A stretch of DNA of 64,000 bases from JAEXZL01 sp049943125. GTDB lineage: Bacteria; Bacillota; Clostridia; Clostridiales; Clostridiaceae. Positions 43,605 to 52,129 of the stretch are shown one piece after another. Numbering within the stretch: the stretch's first letter is position 1; every line of letters begins with the position of its first letter. Where the stretch lies: the NCBI RefSeq assembly GCF_049943125.1, contig NZ_CP188040.1, positions 620,001-684,000 on the forward strand. The letters run 5' to 3'. A program made the position numbers and the translations under genes. Below the pieces are notes generated by a model. It worked only from the letters and a program-made list of their open reading frames with translations. It made no database searches and was not told the origin of the DNA.

Positions 43605-45608
43605 TTATAATTTAAATCTCTCAACAATACTGTGAAGCTTTTCTGCCATATGTGCAATGCTTTCACTAGAGTTAGATACTTCCTGAATTGAGGCTGTTTG
43701 TTCCTCTGTTGCAGCTGCAGCTTCTTCAGTTGAGGCTGAATTTTCTTCTGCCACTGCAGAAAGCTCCTCTAGCACATCAACAATCTCTCCCCTCATGTTC
43801 TCCATTATTTCCCCTTGATTAATGAGATTTACAACAGCAGTTTTAGTGTTCTGAATGGACTCCTCAATAAGCTTATATTTATCCGTGTTACTCTTTACAC
43901 TTGTAAACTGTTCATTAGAAATCTCAGAAACCCTATTAACCATCTTAGCAGAATCCTTAGCATTCCTTTGTAACTCTTCCACTATTTCACTGATAACTTT
44001 TGTAGAACTCGTACATTCCTCTGCCAGCTTCCTTACCTCTTCTGCAACAACAGCAAAGCCCTTTCCCTGTTCCCCTGCTCTGGCAGCCTCAATAGAAGCA
44101 TTGAGAGAGAGTAAATTGGTTTGATATGCAATGTCTTCTATAATTTTACTTACTTCACCTATTTTTCTTGAGCTTTCTTTAGTGTCCATTATGGTTTTAA
44201 ATATCTCATCTACAGCTATAGTGTTTTCTTTGGTTATGATGCTCAAGGCTTCAACCTCTTTAAGACCATCTAAAACCACTAACTCTGCTCTTCTAGATGA
44301 AGAATTCACTTCATTGATATAAGAGGCTACTACCTTAATCGCTTCACCCAAGCTAACTGCTTTAATTACTCCTTCCTCAGTGCTCTTCGCCTGCTCTAAA
44401 GCCCCTGCTGCAATCCCATCTATAACCTTTGAAATTTCCATAGATGTCGCTGCAGCTTGCTCAGAGGTAGCTGTTAGCTCTTCGGAGGATGCTGCCATAA
44501 GCTCCGAAGAACTATTTAATTCACTAATAATACTTCTAAATCCTATTATAATATCCCTTAAGGATCGCGATAAATCGCCTATCTCATCTTTTCTATTTAA
44601 ATACTTATTCTCAATATCCTGAGAAATATCTAAGGATGAGATTCTCTTAGCATATGAGATAGTATTGGTAATTGGTTTTACGAAGGAATTACCAATAAAA
44701 TATGTTAGGAGTATGCTTAGGAGCAAAGTAACAATTCCTACAGCAATGATGCTTGATTGAAGCTTAGGAATTGCTGCCAGTATCTCCGCTCTGCTGGCTA
44801 CCATTACATAGGTCCAATCTGTTCCATCAATTGAAGAATATCCAACATATTGATCTCCTCCTTGAAAGGAATAGCTATCTACACCTTTTCCTTGTAAAAG
44901 AATATTTTCCATAGCTCTTGATAAAGATACAAGTGTATCATCACTCTCACTCTCCTCAATAGGATTAAATCCCCTATAAACTAGCTCATGATCCTTATGA
45001 CCTATTATCGTCCCTTCACTATCAACAATGTAACCATAACCCTCTTCACCATAGCCTGTTTCCGCTACCATTTCACTTAAAATTATTCCATCGTTTATTC
45101 CTATAAGAACTCCTAAAATCTCATTTCCATTAACAATGGGTACAGACTCCATAAAGATAATACTTTCATCATCAGAGTTCACCTGAAAGCTGATAGCCTC
45201 AGATTTACTCTCAAAAGACTTCCAACTTGCAGCCTCCTTCCCCATAGACATAGTTGAATTGTCATCAAAGAATGCTGTGCCATCGGGATACATTACCCCA
45301 AGACGTAAAAAATCTACATCTGCCACTAAACCTTCTAGTATTTCCTGCTGAACTGTCCAATCCATAGTCTTAACTTCGTCCATTGAGGCTATAGTCTTTA
45401 AGATTTGAGCCTTTCCCTTTAATAAGCTTGCTTCTCTTTTCGCAGTTTCTTGAGCCAAAGTGTATATAGAATTGCTTGCTTCTGATGTAACTATATCCCC
45501 AGAAACCTTTACAGAAATATAGCCTAATGATATTAATCCAATAATAACTATTAGTGCAAAATACCCAATTAGTTTAGTTCTAATACTAGTTACCTTAAAT
45601 ACGCTCAT
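43605..45608 (-). CDS. Methyl-accepting chemotaxis protein, double-Cache type
   Basis: A 667-residue chemoreceptor. TM1 at about 13-33, an extracellular region of about 245 residues typical of dCache (WTVQQEILEGLVADVDFLRLGVMYPDG, GYGEEGYGYIVDSEGTIIGHKD), TM2 at about 282-305, HAMP, and the cytoplasmic coiled-coil with the conserved hairpin AARAGEQGKGFAVVAEEVRKLAE (about 520). Ligand unknown; dCache domains often bind amino acids or organic acids. Stands alone between terminators. Confidence 0.93.
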   Translation of the reverse strand: MSVFKVTSIRTKLIGYFALIVIIGLISLGYISVKVSGDIVTSEASNSIYTLAQETAKREASLLKGKAQILKTIASMDEVKTMDWTVQQEILEGLVADVDFLRLGVMYPDGTAFFDDNSTMSMGKEAASWKSFESKSEAISFQVNSDDESIIFMESVPIVNGNEILGVLIGINDGIILSEMVAETGYGEEGYGYIVDSEGTIIGHKDHELVYRGFNPIEESESDDTLVSLSRAMENILLQGKGVDSYSFQGGDQYVGYSSIDGTDWTYVMVASRAEILAAIPKLQSSIIAVGIVTLLLSILLTYFIGNSFVKPITNTISYAKRISSLDISQDIENKYLNRKDEIGDLSRSLRDIIIGFRSIISELNSSSELMAASSEELTATSEQAAATSMEISKVIDGIAAGALEQAKSTEEGVIKAVSLGEAIKVVASYINEVNSSSRRAELVVLDGLKEVEALSIITKENTIAVDEIFKTIMDTKESSRKIGEVSKIIEDIAYQTNLLSLNASIEAARAGEQGKGFAVVAEEVRKLAEECTSSTKVISEIVEELQRNAKDSAKMVNRVSEISNEQFTSVKSNTDKYKLIEESIQNTKTAVVNLINQGEIMENMRGEIVDVLEELSAVAEENSASTEEAAAATEEQTASIQEVSNSSESIAHMAEKLHSIVERFKL

Positions 45609-45813
45609 ATTCCTTCTCCTTTATAAAAGTATTTATAGAGTCTAGTATATCGTTCGTATATTATTCATTATATTTTATATTTATTTAATAATATTTTAAA
45701 AAAATTAACAATTTCAACATCAAAAACAACATGCTTTACTAAACGTAGTAGTTTTATGTATTTTGTTACCATTAAAGACATATATCGGATATAGATTGTT
45801 TTTTTCTACAAAG

Positions 45814-45843
45814 AAAGCTATCAACATTTTTGTTGATAGCTTT
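45814..45843 (-). terminator. Terminator of the gluconate operon
   Basis: AAAGCTATCAACA pairs with TGTTGATAGCTTT around four bases; on the minus strand it lies about 45 bases after the gnd stop. Confidence 0.88.
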
Positions 45844-45886
45844 GTAGGTTTCAAATGTATTTTTTATTATAAACTAACTTATGATA

Positions 45887-46783
45887 TTATGAGTTTTTCA
45901 CTTCATGTCCACCAAATTCATTTCTCAAGGAGGCTACTACCTTCCCTGTAAAGGTATCCTTCTGGAGTGAGCGATATCTAGTTATAACCGATGTGGTTAT
46001 AACTGGGGCGGGAATCTGAAGCTCTAGTGCTGTTTGTGCAGTCCAAAGACCTTCTCCGTTGGAACCCACAGCGCCGGTTATTTTTTCAAGGTGGGGATCC
46101 TTGCTAAAGGCTCTGGCTGTTAGCTCCATGAGCCAGCCTCTTATAACAGAGCCATGATTCCAAAGATGTGCTACACCCTGTAGGTCCAGATTAAAGTCGC
46201 TAGCTTCGAGAATTTCAAAGCCTTCCCCTATGGCCTGCATCATACCATACTCTATGCCATTGTGGACCATTTTAGTAAAATGTCCTGACCCTGAGCTGCC
46301 AGTATAAAGATATCCATTTTCTATGGCTATATCCTTAAAAAGCCCTTCAACCTTTCTAAAAGCTGATTCTTCTCCACCTATCATGGCGCAGATTCCATGC
46401 ATTGCTCCTTCCATCCCTCCACTAATTCCTGCATCGAGATAAGCTATCCCCAGCTCATTGAGCTCCATTGCTCTTCTCATAGAATCCTTATAAAAGGAGT
46501 TTCCCCCATCAATAACCATATCTCCAGGCTCTATAAATCCTCGTATTTCCTGAAGGACAAGATCCACTATTTGTCCAGCAGGTATCATGAGCCACAATAC
46601 CTTAGGACCACTTCCCTTTTTTATGAGCTCTTCTATACTAGAAGCTGTCCTTATTCCTTTTTCCTCTGCTTCCTGCCTTCTAATTTCTGAGATATCAAAG
46701 GCTACTACCTCATGACCCTTTCCCTTCATATTAAGGGCTAAATTAAAGCCCATCTTCCCTAATCCAACGAGTAAAACCTCCAT
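45887..46783 (-). CDS. gnd: 6-phosphogluconate dehydrogenase (decarboxylating), short NAD-type
   Basis: A 298-residue enzyme: Rossmann loop LVGLGKMGFNLALNM, DGGNSFYKDS, the substrate motif DAGISGGMEGAMHGICAMIGG, and FTKMVHNGIEYGMMQAIGEGF with catalytic Lys and His. The short form (about 300 residues, against 470 for E. coli Gnd) is usually NAD-preferring (GntZ/YqeC-like). It lies 16 bases after gluconate kinase and completes gluconate to ribulose-5-phosphate. Confidence 0.94.
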   Translation of the reverse strand: MEVLLVGLGKMGFNLALNMKGKGHEVVAFDISEIRRQEAEEKGIRTASSIEELIKKGSGPKVLWLMIPAGQIVDLVLQEIRGFIEPGDMVIDGGNSFYKDSMRRAMELNELGIAYLDAGISGGMEGAMHGICAMIGGEESAFRKVEGLFKDIAIENGYLYTGSSGSGHFTKMVHNGIEYGMMQAIGEGFEILEASDFNLDLQGVAHLWNHGSVIRGWLMELTARAFSKDPHLEKITGAVGSNGEGLWTAQTALELQIPAPVITTSVITRYRSLQKDTFTGKVVASLRNEFGGHEVKNS

Positions 46784-46798
46784 AACCTACCTCCATTT

Positions 46799-48316
46799 TC
46801 ATTTTATCTGATATTTTAATAGTCTTTCCCATAGAGACATTAGCCTCTCCACTGCTTCCTTATATACCTGAAAAATCTCGTTATACATTTCTATATTTTC
46901 TTTTCTTGGAGCATATACCTCAGCTGTTCTGCACAGCTCTGCAGCCTCTTCTAGGCTATCATATTCCTTTAAGGCATAAAGACCTAGAATTATAGCTCCA
47001 AGGCAGGGAGCCTCAAAGCTTTGAGCTACTACTAAAGGCATCCCTATGATATCTGAAAGAGATCTAATCCACTCCTCACATCTCATAAAGCCCCCGTTTA
47101 TGTGAATTGATTTCACTTCCTTTACTAAAGCCTCGATAGAAGTGTAAACATCCTTTAAGGAATAACATATTCCTTCAATAACAGCCCTGGTAAAATCAGG
47201 CTTTGTATGAAGGTCAGAGATTCCTATAAAGCTTCCTCTTAGGTTAGAGTTCCAATAAGGAGCTCTCTCTCCTGTGAGGAAGGGAAGAAAAATCATCCCC
47301 CTGCTCCCGGGCGGTGAGGCTTCTAAATATCTATTAAATATCTCATAGGAGCTTATGTCTCTTTCCTTGCTTTCCAGAACCTCAAGCTCACCGAAATTAT
47401 CTCTAAACCATCGATAGGCGTCTCCTCCATTATTTATAGCACCTCCAACTATATACTTATCCTCTGTAAGTATATAGCAAAATGTCCTCTCTCCCTCTCC
47501 TGTCACTGGCTTATTAAAGGCAACCCTAACGGCACCACTAGTACCTATGGTAATTGAAGCTGCTCCCTCCTTAATAGAATTGCTTCCAAGATTAGCAAGG
47601 CAACCATCAGAAGCTCCTATAACTACTGGTATTGAAGAGCTTATCCCCATAGCCTCAGAGTATTCTTCCTTCATTCCTCTGAGAATGTGGGTAGTTGGAA
47701 CAGCCTCTGAGAGCTTCCCCTCTGAAATTCCTATATCAGACAGTATTTTGGGTTCATATTTTCTTGTATATATATTAAATAACCCTGAGGCCGAGGCTAT
47801 AGAAAAGTCCACCTTATAGACATTAAATAATTTATATATCACATACTCCTTTATAGAAATGAACTTATGGGTATTTTTAAATAGTTCCTTTTCATTATCC
47901 CTAAGCCAAAAGAGCTTATATAAAGGGGACATGGAATGAGTAGGTGTTCCTGTCCTTTTATAATATTCTCTTCCTTTTCCACTGATTTTATATTCCTCTA
48001 CATAGCCTTCACTTCTAGAATCAGACCAGATGATACTGTTGGTTAAAGGAAGACCTTCCTTGTCCACAGCTATTATACTGTGCATGGCAGCACTAAAGGA
48101 AATGAAGTCTATTATTCCAGATAAATCTGAAGCTGCATTACTGATAGAATCAATTACCGCCTGAAATATAACTTCAGGATCCTGCTCCTTAAAGCCTGCC
48201 TGAGGACTTAGGGTAGGATATTCCCTGGAGGCTTTCTTAACCTCTTTCCCCTTTTCATCAAAGACAATTGCTTTAGTACTGGTTGTACCTATATCTACTC
48301 CTAGATAGTATTTCAC
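46799..48316 (-). CDS. gntK: FGGY-family gluconate kinase
   Basis: A 505-residue FGGY kinase: phosphate loop DIGTTSTKAIVFD, the EQDPEVIFQAV and SFSAAMHSIIAVD segments, and the adenosine motif IHINGGFMRCEEWIRSLSDIIG. The linkage to 6-phosphogluconate dehydrogenase makes gluconate the likely substrate; xylulose kinase is the main alternative. Start is GTG at 48316 behind GGTGGTGAGAGG. No gluconate permease is in the operon, so uptake must come from elsewhere. Confidence 0.87.
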   Translation of the reverse strand: MKYYLGVDIGTTSTKAIVFDEKGKEVKKASREYPTLSPQAGFKEQDPEVIFQAVIDSISNAASDLSGIIDFISFSAAMHSIIAVDKEGLPLTNSIIWSDSRSEGYVEEYKISGKGREYYKRTGTPTHSMSPLYKLFWLRDNEKELFKNTHKFISIKEYVIYKLFNVYKVDFSIASASGLFNIYTRKYEPKILSDIGISEGKLSEAVPTTHILRGMKEEYSEAMGISSSIPVVIGASDGCLANLGSNSIKEGAASITIGTSGAVRVAFNKPVTGEGERTFCYILTEDKYIVGGAINNGGDAYRWFRDNFGELEVLESKERDISSYEIFNRYLEASPPGSRGMIFLPFLTGERAPYWNSNLRGSFIGISDLHTKPDFTRAVIEGICYSLKDVYTSIEALVKEVKSIHINGGFMRCEEWIRSLSDIIGMPLVVAQSFEAPCLGAIILGLYALKEYDSLEEAAELCRTAEVYAPRKENIEMYNEIFQVYKEAVERLMSLWERLLKYQIK

Positions 48317-48402
48317 CCTCTCACCACCTGCGCATAAATAATATTAATTATAATTTTTGTCTGCCATATCTCCCAGTCCTTCTCTAACCACTGGATAGTA
48401 AA

Positions 48403-48450
48403 AAGCCTTAAGGAAAGATGACTATCTAAAAACCACTCTCCCTAAGGCAT
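48403..48450 (-). terminator. Terminator of the cellobiose PTS operon
   Basis: Minus strand GCCTTAGGGAGAG ... CTTTCCTTAAGGC followed by TTTTT, directly after the IIB stop. Confidence 0.85.
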
Positions 48451-48454
48451 AAAC

Positions 48455-48769
48455 CTAATTGCTAGCTGCTTTCTTAAGCTTCAGAGCCTTTAAAAGTACC
48501 TTTGCTCCATTGCACATACCATAATCTACAGAGTCTATCACATCTACTGGAATCTTAAATTTAGCCGCCTTAGCTCTTATATCCTCTAGCTGAAATCTTA
48601 TCTGGGGACCAATGAGTACCACATCTGCCTTTTCAAGATTTCTATCCACTGCATCGGTAGATACAGCCCAGATATTTGCTTTAACTCCCTTTTCCTCTGC
48701 TACCTTATTCATTTTAGTTACCAGGAGACTCGTGGACATACCTGCTGAACAAATAAGCAATATATTCAT
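48455..48769 (-). CDS. celA: PTS lactose/cellobiose-type EIIB
   Basis: A 104-residue cytoplasmic IIB protein with the active-site Cys in ILLICSAGMSTS near the N terminus and VVLIGPQIRFQLEDI further on. Accepts phosphate from the IIA protein and passes it to sugar bound by the IIC permease. ATG at 48769 with AAGGAGG is preferred to the upstream TTG. Unusually it is last in the operon, after the GH1 gene. Confidence 0.94.
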   Translation of the reverse strand: MNILLICSAGMSTSLLVTKMNKVAEEKGVKANIWAVSTDAVDRNLEKADVVLIGPQIRFQLEDIRAKAAKFKIPVDVIDSVDYGMCNGAKVLLKALKLKKAASN

Positions 48770-48790
48770 AATCAATACCTCCTTATTCTT

Positions 48791-50233
48791 TTATTTATAT
48801 TCAAAGGTGAAATCAGTGGCTTCCAGCTCCCTACTATCGCTAAGCTTTTTATACCAATGGCCTGATTTCTTTATTCTTCTGTTTCTATTATCCTTTAAAT
48901 CTATCTCTACTAGGCCATATCTATTTTTAAAAGCATTTTGTGGTGATACGTTATCCGTGAAGGCCCAAAGCATATATCCCCTGCAATTTGCTCCTTCCTC
49001 TACAGCCTTTAAAAGCCACTTCAAATGCTCACTGATAAATTCTATTCTATAATCATCCTGTATTATACCTTCAGAGTTCTTATTAAGGTCCTCTTTCTCA
49101 ACGCCCATACCATTTTCTGCTATAAACCAAGGAATGTTTCCATACTCCTCCTTCATTCTCATTGAAAAATCATACATAAGCTTAGGATATATCTCCCATC
49201 CTCTATAAGGATTCATCTTTCTTCCCTGAAGCTCATATTTGTCATAGTAATAGGCTGGATGGAAGGGTGTTCTCGGATTCCAAGCATTTTCCCGAGCCTT
49301 TACCCTCGTAGGTGCATAGAGGTTTATCCCCAATATATCTACGGTGTTTTCCTTGATTATCTTTAGTTCCTCTTCTGTATATTCAAAGCAGCAATTATTC
49401 TCTTTTAAAATATCAATCAATTCCTCCGGGATAGTTCCTTTAACTGATGGATCTAAAAATATCCTGTTGAAGAAAAGATCGAATTTCTCCGCCGCTTCCT
49501 TATCATGTGGGGCTGAGGACCTAGGATAGCAGACATCTGGATTTAAAATAATTCCTATCTCTCCTCCATCCTTACTGTGTCCTCCCTCTTTAAAGACCTT
49601 TATTGCTCCTGCAGAAGCAAGTATTTTGTTATAATTCCACTGCATCGCTATCTTAGTATCCTGTATAAATGGATATCTCAAGCTATCTAAGAATACTCTA
49701 GTCTGAATTACTATAGGCTCATTAAAGGTAAACCATTTCTTTACCTTATGAGAATACCTCTTAAATACCTCCTCTGCATATTTTATATAAAGCTCCACAA
49801 CCTTCTTTGAACCCCAGCCTCCATATTTTTTAAAAAGCTCAGCTGGCAGCTCGTAATGCTCTAAGCAGAGCATTGGTTCTATTCCATTATTTATCATCTC
49901 ATCTATAAGTTTATTATAATAATCCGCCGCTTCCTCATTTACCTCTATAGTTTCATAATTTGTTAAAAATCTCGACCAGTCTATGGAGGTTCTATAGGCC
50001 TCTAGCCCTACCTCCTTCATGAGCTTAACATCTTCCTTGTATCTATTGTAAAAATCTGTTGCCACCGTAGGGCCATAGCCCTCATGCCACAGCTCTGGAG
50101 TTTCCTTATACCAAAGGTCCATATAGGAATCCTGACCATCTTTTTTACCACTCCAGCCCTCCGTCTGCCAGGCAGAAGCAGCCGCTCCTAGAAAGAATCC
50201 TTCCGGTAGCTTATATTTTCTTAAAATATTCAT
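48791..50233 (-). CDS. GH1 6-phospho-beta-glucosidase (cel operon)
   Basis: A 480-residue GH1 enzyme with TFNEP (acid/base Glu) and FIAENGMGV (nucleophile Glu). In the phosphate pocket, Ser and Tyr are kept (NVSPQNAFKNRYGL) while the canonical Lys is Asn with a neighbouring Lys, exactly as in the other GH1 of this window. Encoded between PTS IIC and IIB, so a phosphorylated beta-glucoside is its natural substrate. ATG at 50233 behind AAGGAGG. Confidence 0.9.
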   Translation of the reverse strand: MNILRKYKLPEGFFLGAAASAWQTEGWSGKKDGQDSYMDLWYKETPELWHEGYGPTVATDFYNRYKEDVKLMKEVGLEAYRTSIDWSRFLTNYETIEVNEEAADYYNKLIDEMINNGIEPMLCLEHYELPAELFKKYGGWGSKKVVELYIKYAEEVFKRYSHKVKKWFTFNEPIVIQTRVFLDSLRYPFIQDTKIAMQWNYNKILASAGAIKVFKEGGHSKDGGEIGIILNPDVCYPRSSAPHDKEAAEKFDLFFNRIFLDPSVKGTIPEELIDILKENNCCFEYTEEELKIIKENTVDILGINLYAPTRVKARENAWNPRTPFHPAYYYDKYELQGRKMNPYRGWEIYPKLMYDFSMRMKEEYGNIPWFIAENGMGVEKEDLNKNSEGIIQDDYRIEFISEHLKWLLKAVEEGANCRGYMLWAFTDNVSPQNAFKNRYGLVEIDLKDNRNRRIKKSGHWYKKLSDSRELEATDFTFEYK

Positions 50234-50243
50234 CAGTACCTCC

Positions 50244-51608
50244 TTAGTCATTTGCTCCTAATAATTGATTAAACTCATCATCTAATTCTCCATCTTGTAC
50301 AGCAGAAAGCTCCTCTAAGCTCTTTTGTTTGTCCCAAACCTTAACAAAAGGAACATAAATAACTGCTGATAGTGCTATTGCTATTAATTGTAGGATTACC
50401 GCTCTCCAGTCACCATTTGTTGCTAAGAAGCCTGAAATTGGAGCAGGAACTGTCCATGGTATTGCCAGTCCAGCAGGATAGCTTACTAGATTAAAGTACA
50501 TAGCTCCATAGGATATTAATGCTATAGATACATTAGATAAAACAAAGGGTATCATCATAATGGGATTCATCACTATTGGAACACCAAAGATAATAGGCTC
50601 TGAAATATTAAAGAGTGCTGGTCCTAAAGCAAGCTTTCCTAGGGTCTTCATCTGCTGGGATTTCGCCACAAATAATATAGCTATAACTAGACCAATGGCA
50701 GCTCCACAGCCTCCAATATTAACGAAGTTATCGTAGAATTGCTTGGTTACAATGTTAGGTAAAACTTCCCCTGCTTCTAAAGCAATTCTATTAGCATCCA
50801 TGGCTGGAAGGAGCACTGAATCCATTACTCCAAAAACTACACGAGTACCATGTATTCCTAAGGTCCAGAAAACCATGTAAAGGAATACTGTAGCAAGCAT
50901 ACCACCAAAGGATAGACCTACTCTTGATAGCGGAGCTCCAACAAACTTAGTTATAAAGTTAAAAATAGTTTCATAGCTAGTAGCTTCAAAGAATAATCTT
51001 AAAATAAAGAAGAGGGTTATTATTATAAGTCCAGGTATTATTGCAGCAAAAGACTTTGCCACCGCTGGAGGTACAGAATCAGGCATTTTTATAACCCAGT
51101 TCTTTTTCGTAACAAATATAAAAATTTCTGTAGAGACAATTGCTGTGAGAATAGCCACTATAAGCCCGCCAGCACCTAAATTAGCTGTTTGCCAAATCCT
51201 TCCCAGGTTTAATGCAGTTCCATCGGCAAGCTCTGTATTTAAAGTAATTACTGGTATCAATAGAAGGAAAGCTGAAAGGGCAGCTGCTCCTGCTGATACA
51301 CCATCTACATCCTTGTCCCTTGCCAACTGATAGGATATAGAAAACACCGATAATATCGCTACGATATCAAAGGTAACCCTTGTGGGATATAAAAATTTAC
51401 TGGTAAAGCCTTCACCTAAGACACTGTTTATAAACTCATTAACCGAGTCTATAGGTATATTACCTAAGATCATAAATATTGAACCTACAATTATTAGGGG
51501 CATGGTAACGGCTAAGCCATCACGTAACGCTCTTATATGCCTCTGCGCTGCTATCTTTCCTGCCACAGGCATTGCTTTTCTTTCCAAAAAACTCATAAAT
51601 CCTGCCAT
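50244..51608 (-). CDS. celB: PTS lactose/cellobiose-type EIIC permease
   Basis: A 454-residue IIC membrane protein with about ten helices. Opens with SFLERKAMPVAGKIAAQRHIRALRDGLAVTMPLIIVGS, a family signature, and contains FNISEPIIFGVPIVMNP (conserved NxxEP-IxFG substrate motif). Imports and phosphorylates cellobiose or a related beta-glucoside together with the IIA and IIB proteins encoded in the same operon. Confidence 0.95.
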   Translation of the reverse strand: MAGFMSFLERKAMPVAGKIAAQRHIRALRDGLAVTMPLIIVGSIFMILGNIPIDSVNEFINSVLGEGFTSKFLYPTRVTFDIVAILSVFSISYQLARDKDVDGVSAGAAALSAFLLLIPVITLNTELADGTALNLGRIWQTANLGAGGLIVAILTAIVSTEIFIFVTKKNWVIKMPDSVPPAVAKSFAAIIPGLIIITLFFILRLFFEATSYETIFNFITKFVGAPLSRVGLSFGGMLATVFLYMVFWTLGIHGTRVVFGVMDSVLLPAMDANRIALEAGEVLPNIVTKQFYDNFVNIGGCGAAIGLVIAILFVAKSQQMKTLGKLALGPALFNISEPIIFGVPIVMNPIMMIPFVLSNVSIALISYGAMYFNLVSYPAGLAIPWTVPAPISGFLATNGDWRAVILQLIAIALSAVIYVPFVKVWDKQKSLEELSAVQDGELDDEFNQLLGAND

Positions 51609-51665
51609 TGTTTTATTCCTCCTTAATATTTTTATGTGGGTTGTATTTTTTCAATGTGTATTCTT

Positions 51666-52004
51666 TTATTGAACACACTTTTTTACCTGTACCTTAATTA
51701 CCTCAAGAGTCTCATATAAATCGATGAATTCCTTAGCTAAATCCCTTACAGTTAAGGCATTCATGAAATGGTCCTGAGCATGGGCCATTAACAGTGTAAG
51801 GTCCTGTCCATTGCCATTAGCCTCTTCCTGTATCAGCTTCGTTTGAATATCATGACTCTTTCCCAAGAATTCAGAGCTCTTTTCAAGGGAGCTCTTAGCT
51901 TCCTCAATCTTTCCTTCCTTGGCCTTCTTAATTGCTTCCATGGCATAGCTTTTAGCATCACCACTGTTCACTATAATTCCAAATACTACCTCTTGATAAT
52001 CCAT
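51666..52004 (-). CDS. celC: PTS lactose/cellobiose-type EIIA
   Basis: A 112-residue all-helical IIA protein; the phosphorylated His lies in LTLLMAHAQDHFMNA (about residue 77) and the trimer-metal Asp in the same helix bundle. First gene after the sigma-54 promoter at 52050-52066. AGGATG ribosome binding site. Confidence 0.95.
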   Translation of the reverse strand: MDYQEVVFGIIVNSGDAKSYAMEAIKKAKEGKIEEAKSSLEKSSEFLGKSHDIQTKLIQEEANGNGQDLTLLMAHAQDHFMNALTVRDLAKEFIDLYETLEVIKVQVKKCVQ

Positions 52005-52049
52005 CTATATCATCCTTTCTCTATTACTTACTCATCTATCTATTTATTA

Positions 52050-52066
52050 AGCAAAACCCATGCCAA
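52050..52066 (-). promoter_or_regulatory. Sigma-54 (-24/-12) promoter of the cellobiose PTS operon
   Basis: Minus strand TTGGCATGGGTTTTGCT: GG and GC are exactly 10 bases apart, as in the TGGCAC-N5-TTGC consensus. It lies 46 bases before the IIA start and next to the gene for a sigma-54 activator. Confidence 0.88.
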
Positions 52067-52129
52067 GATTTGGGTTGGATAATTTTATAAAAAAATACAC
52101 CCCTACGATTTTTCATAAGGGTATATTAT

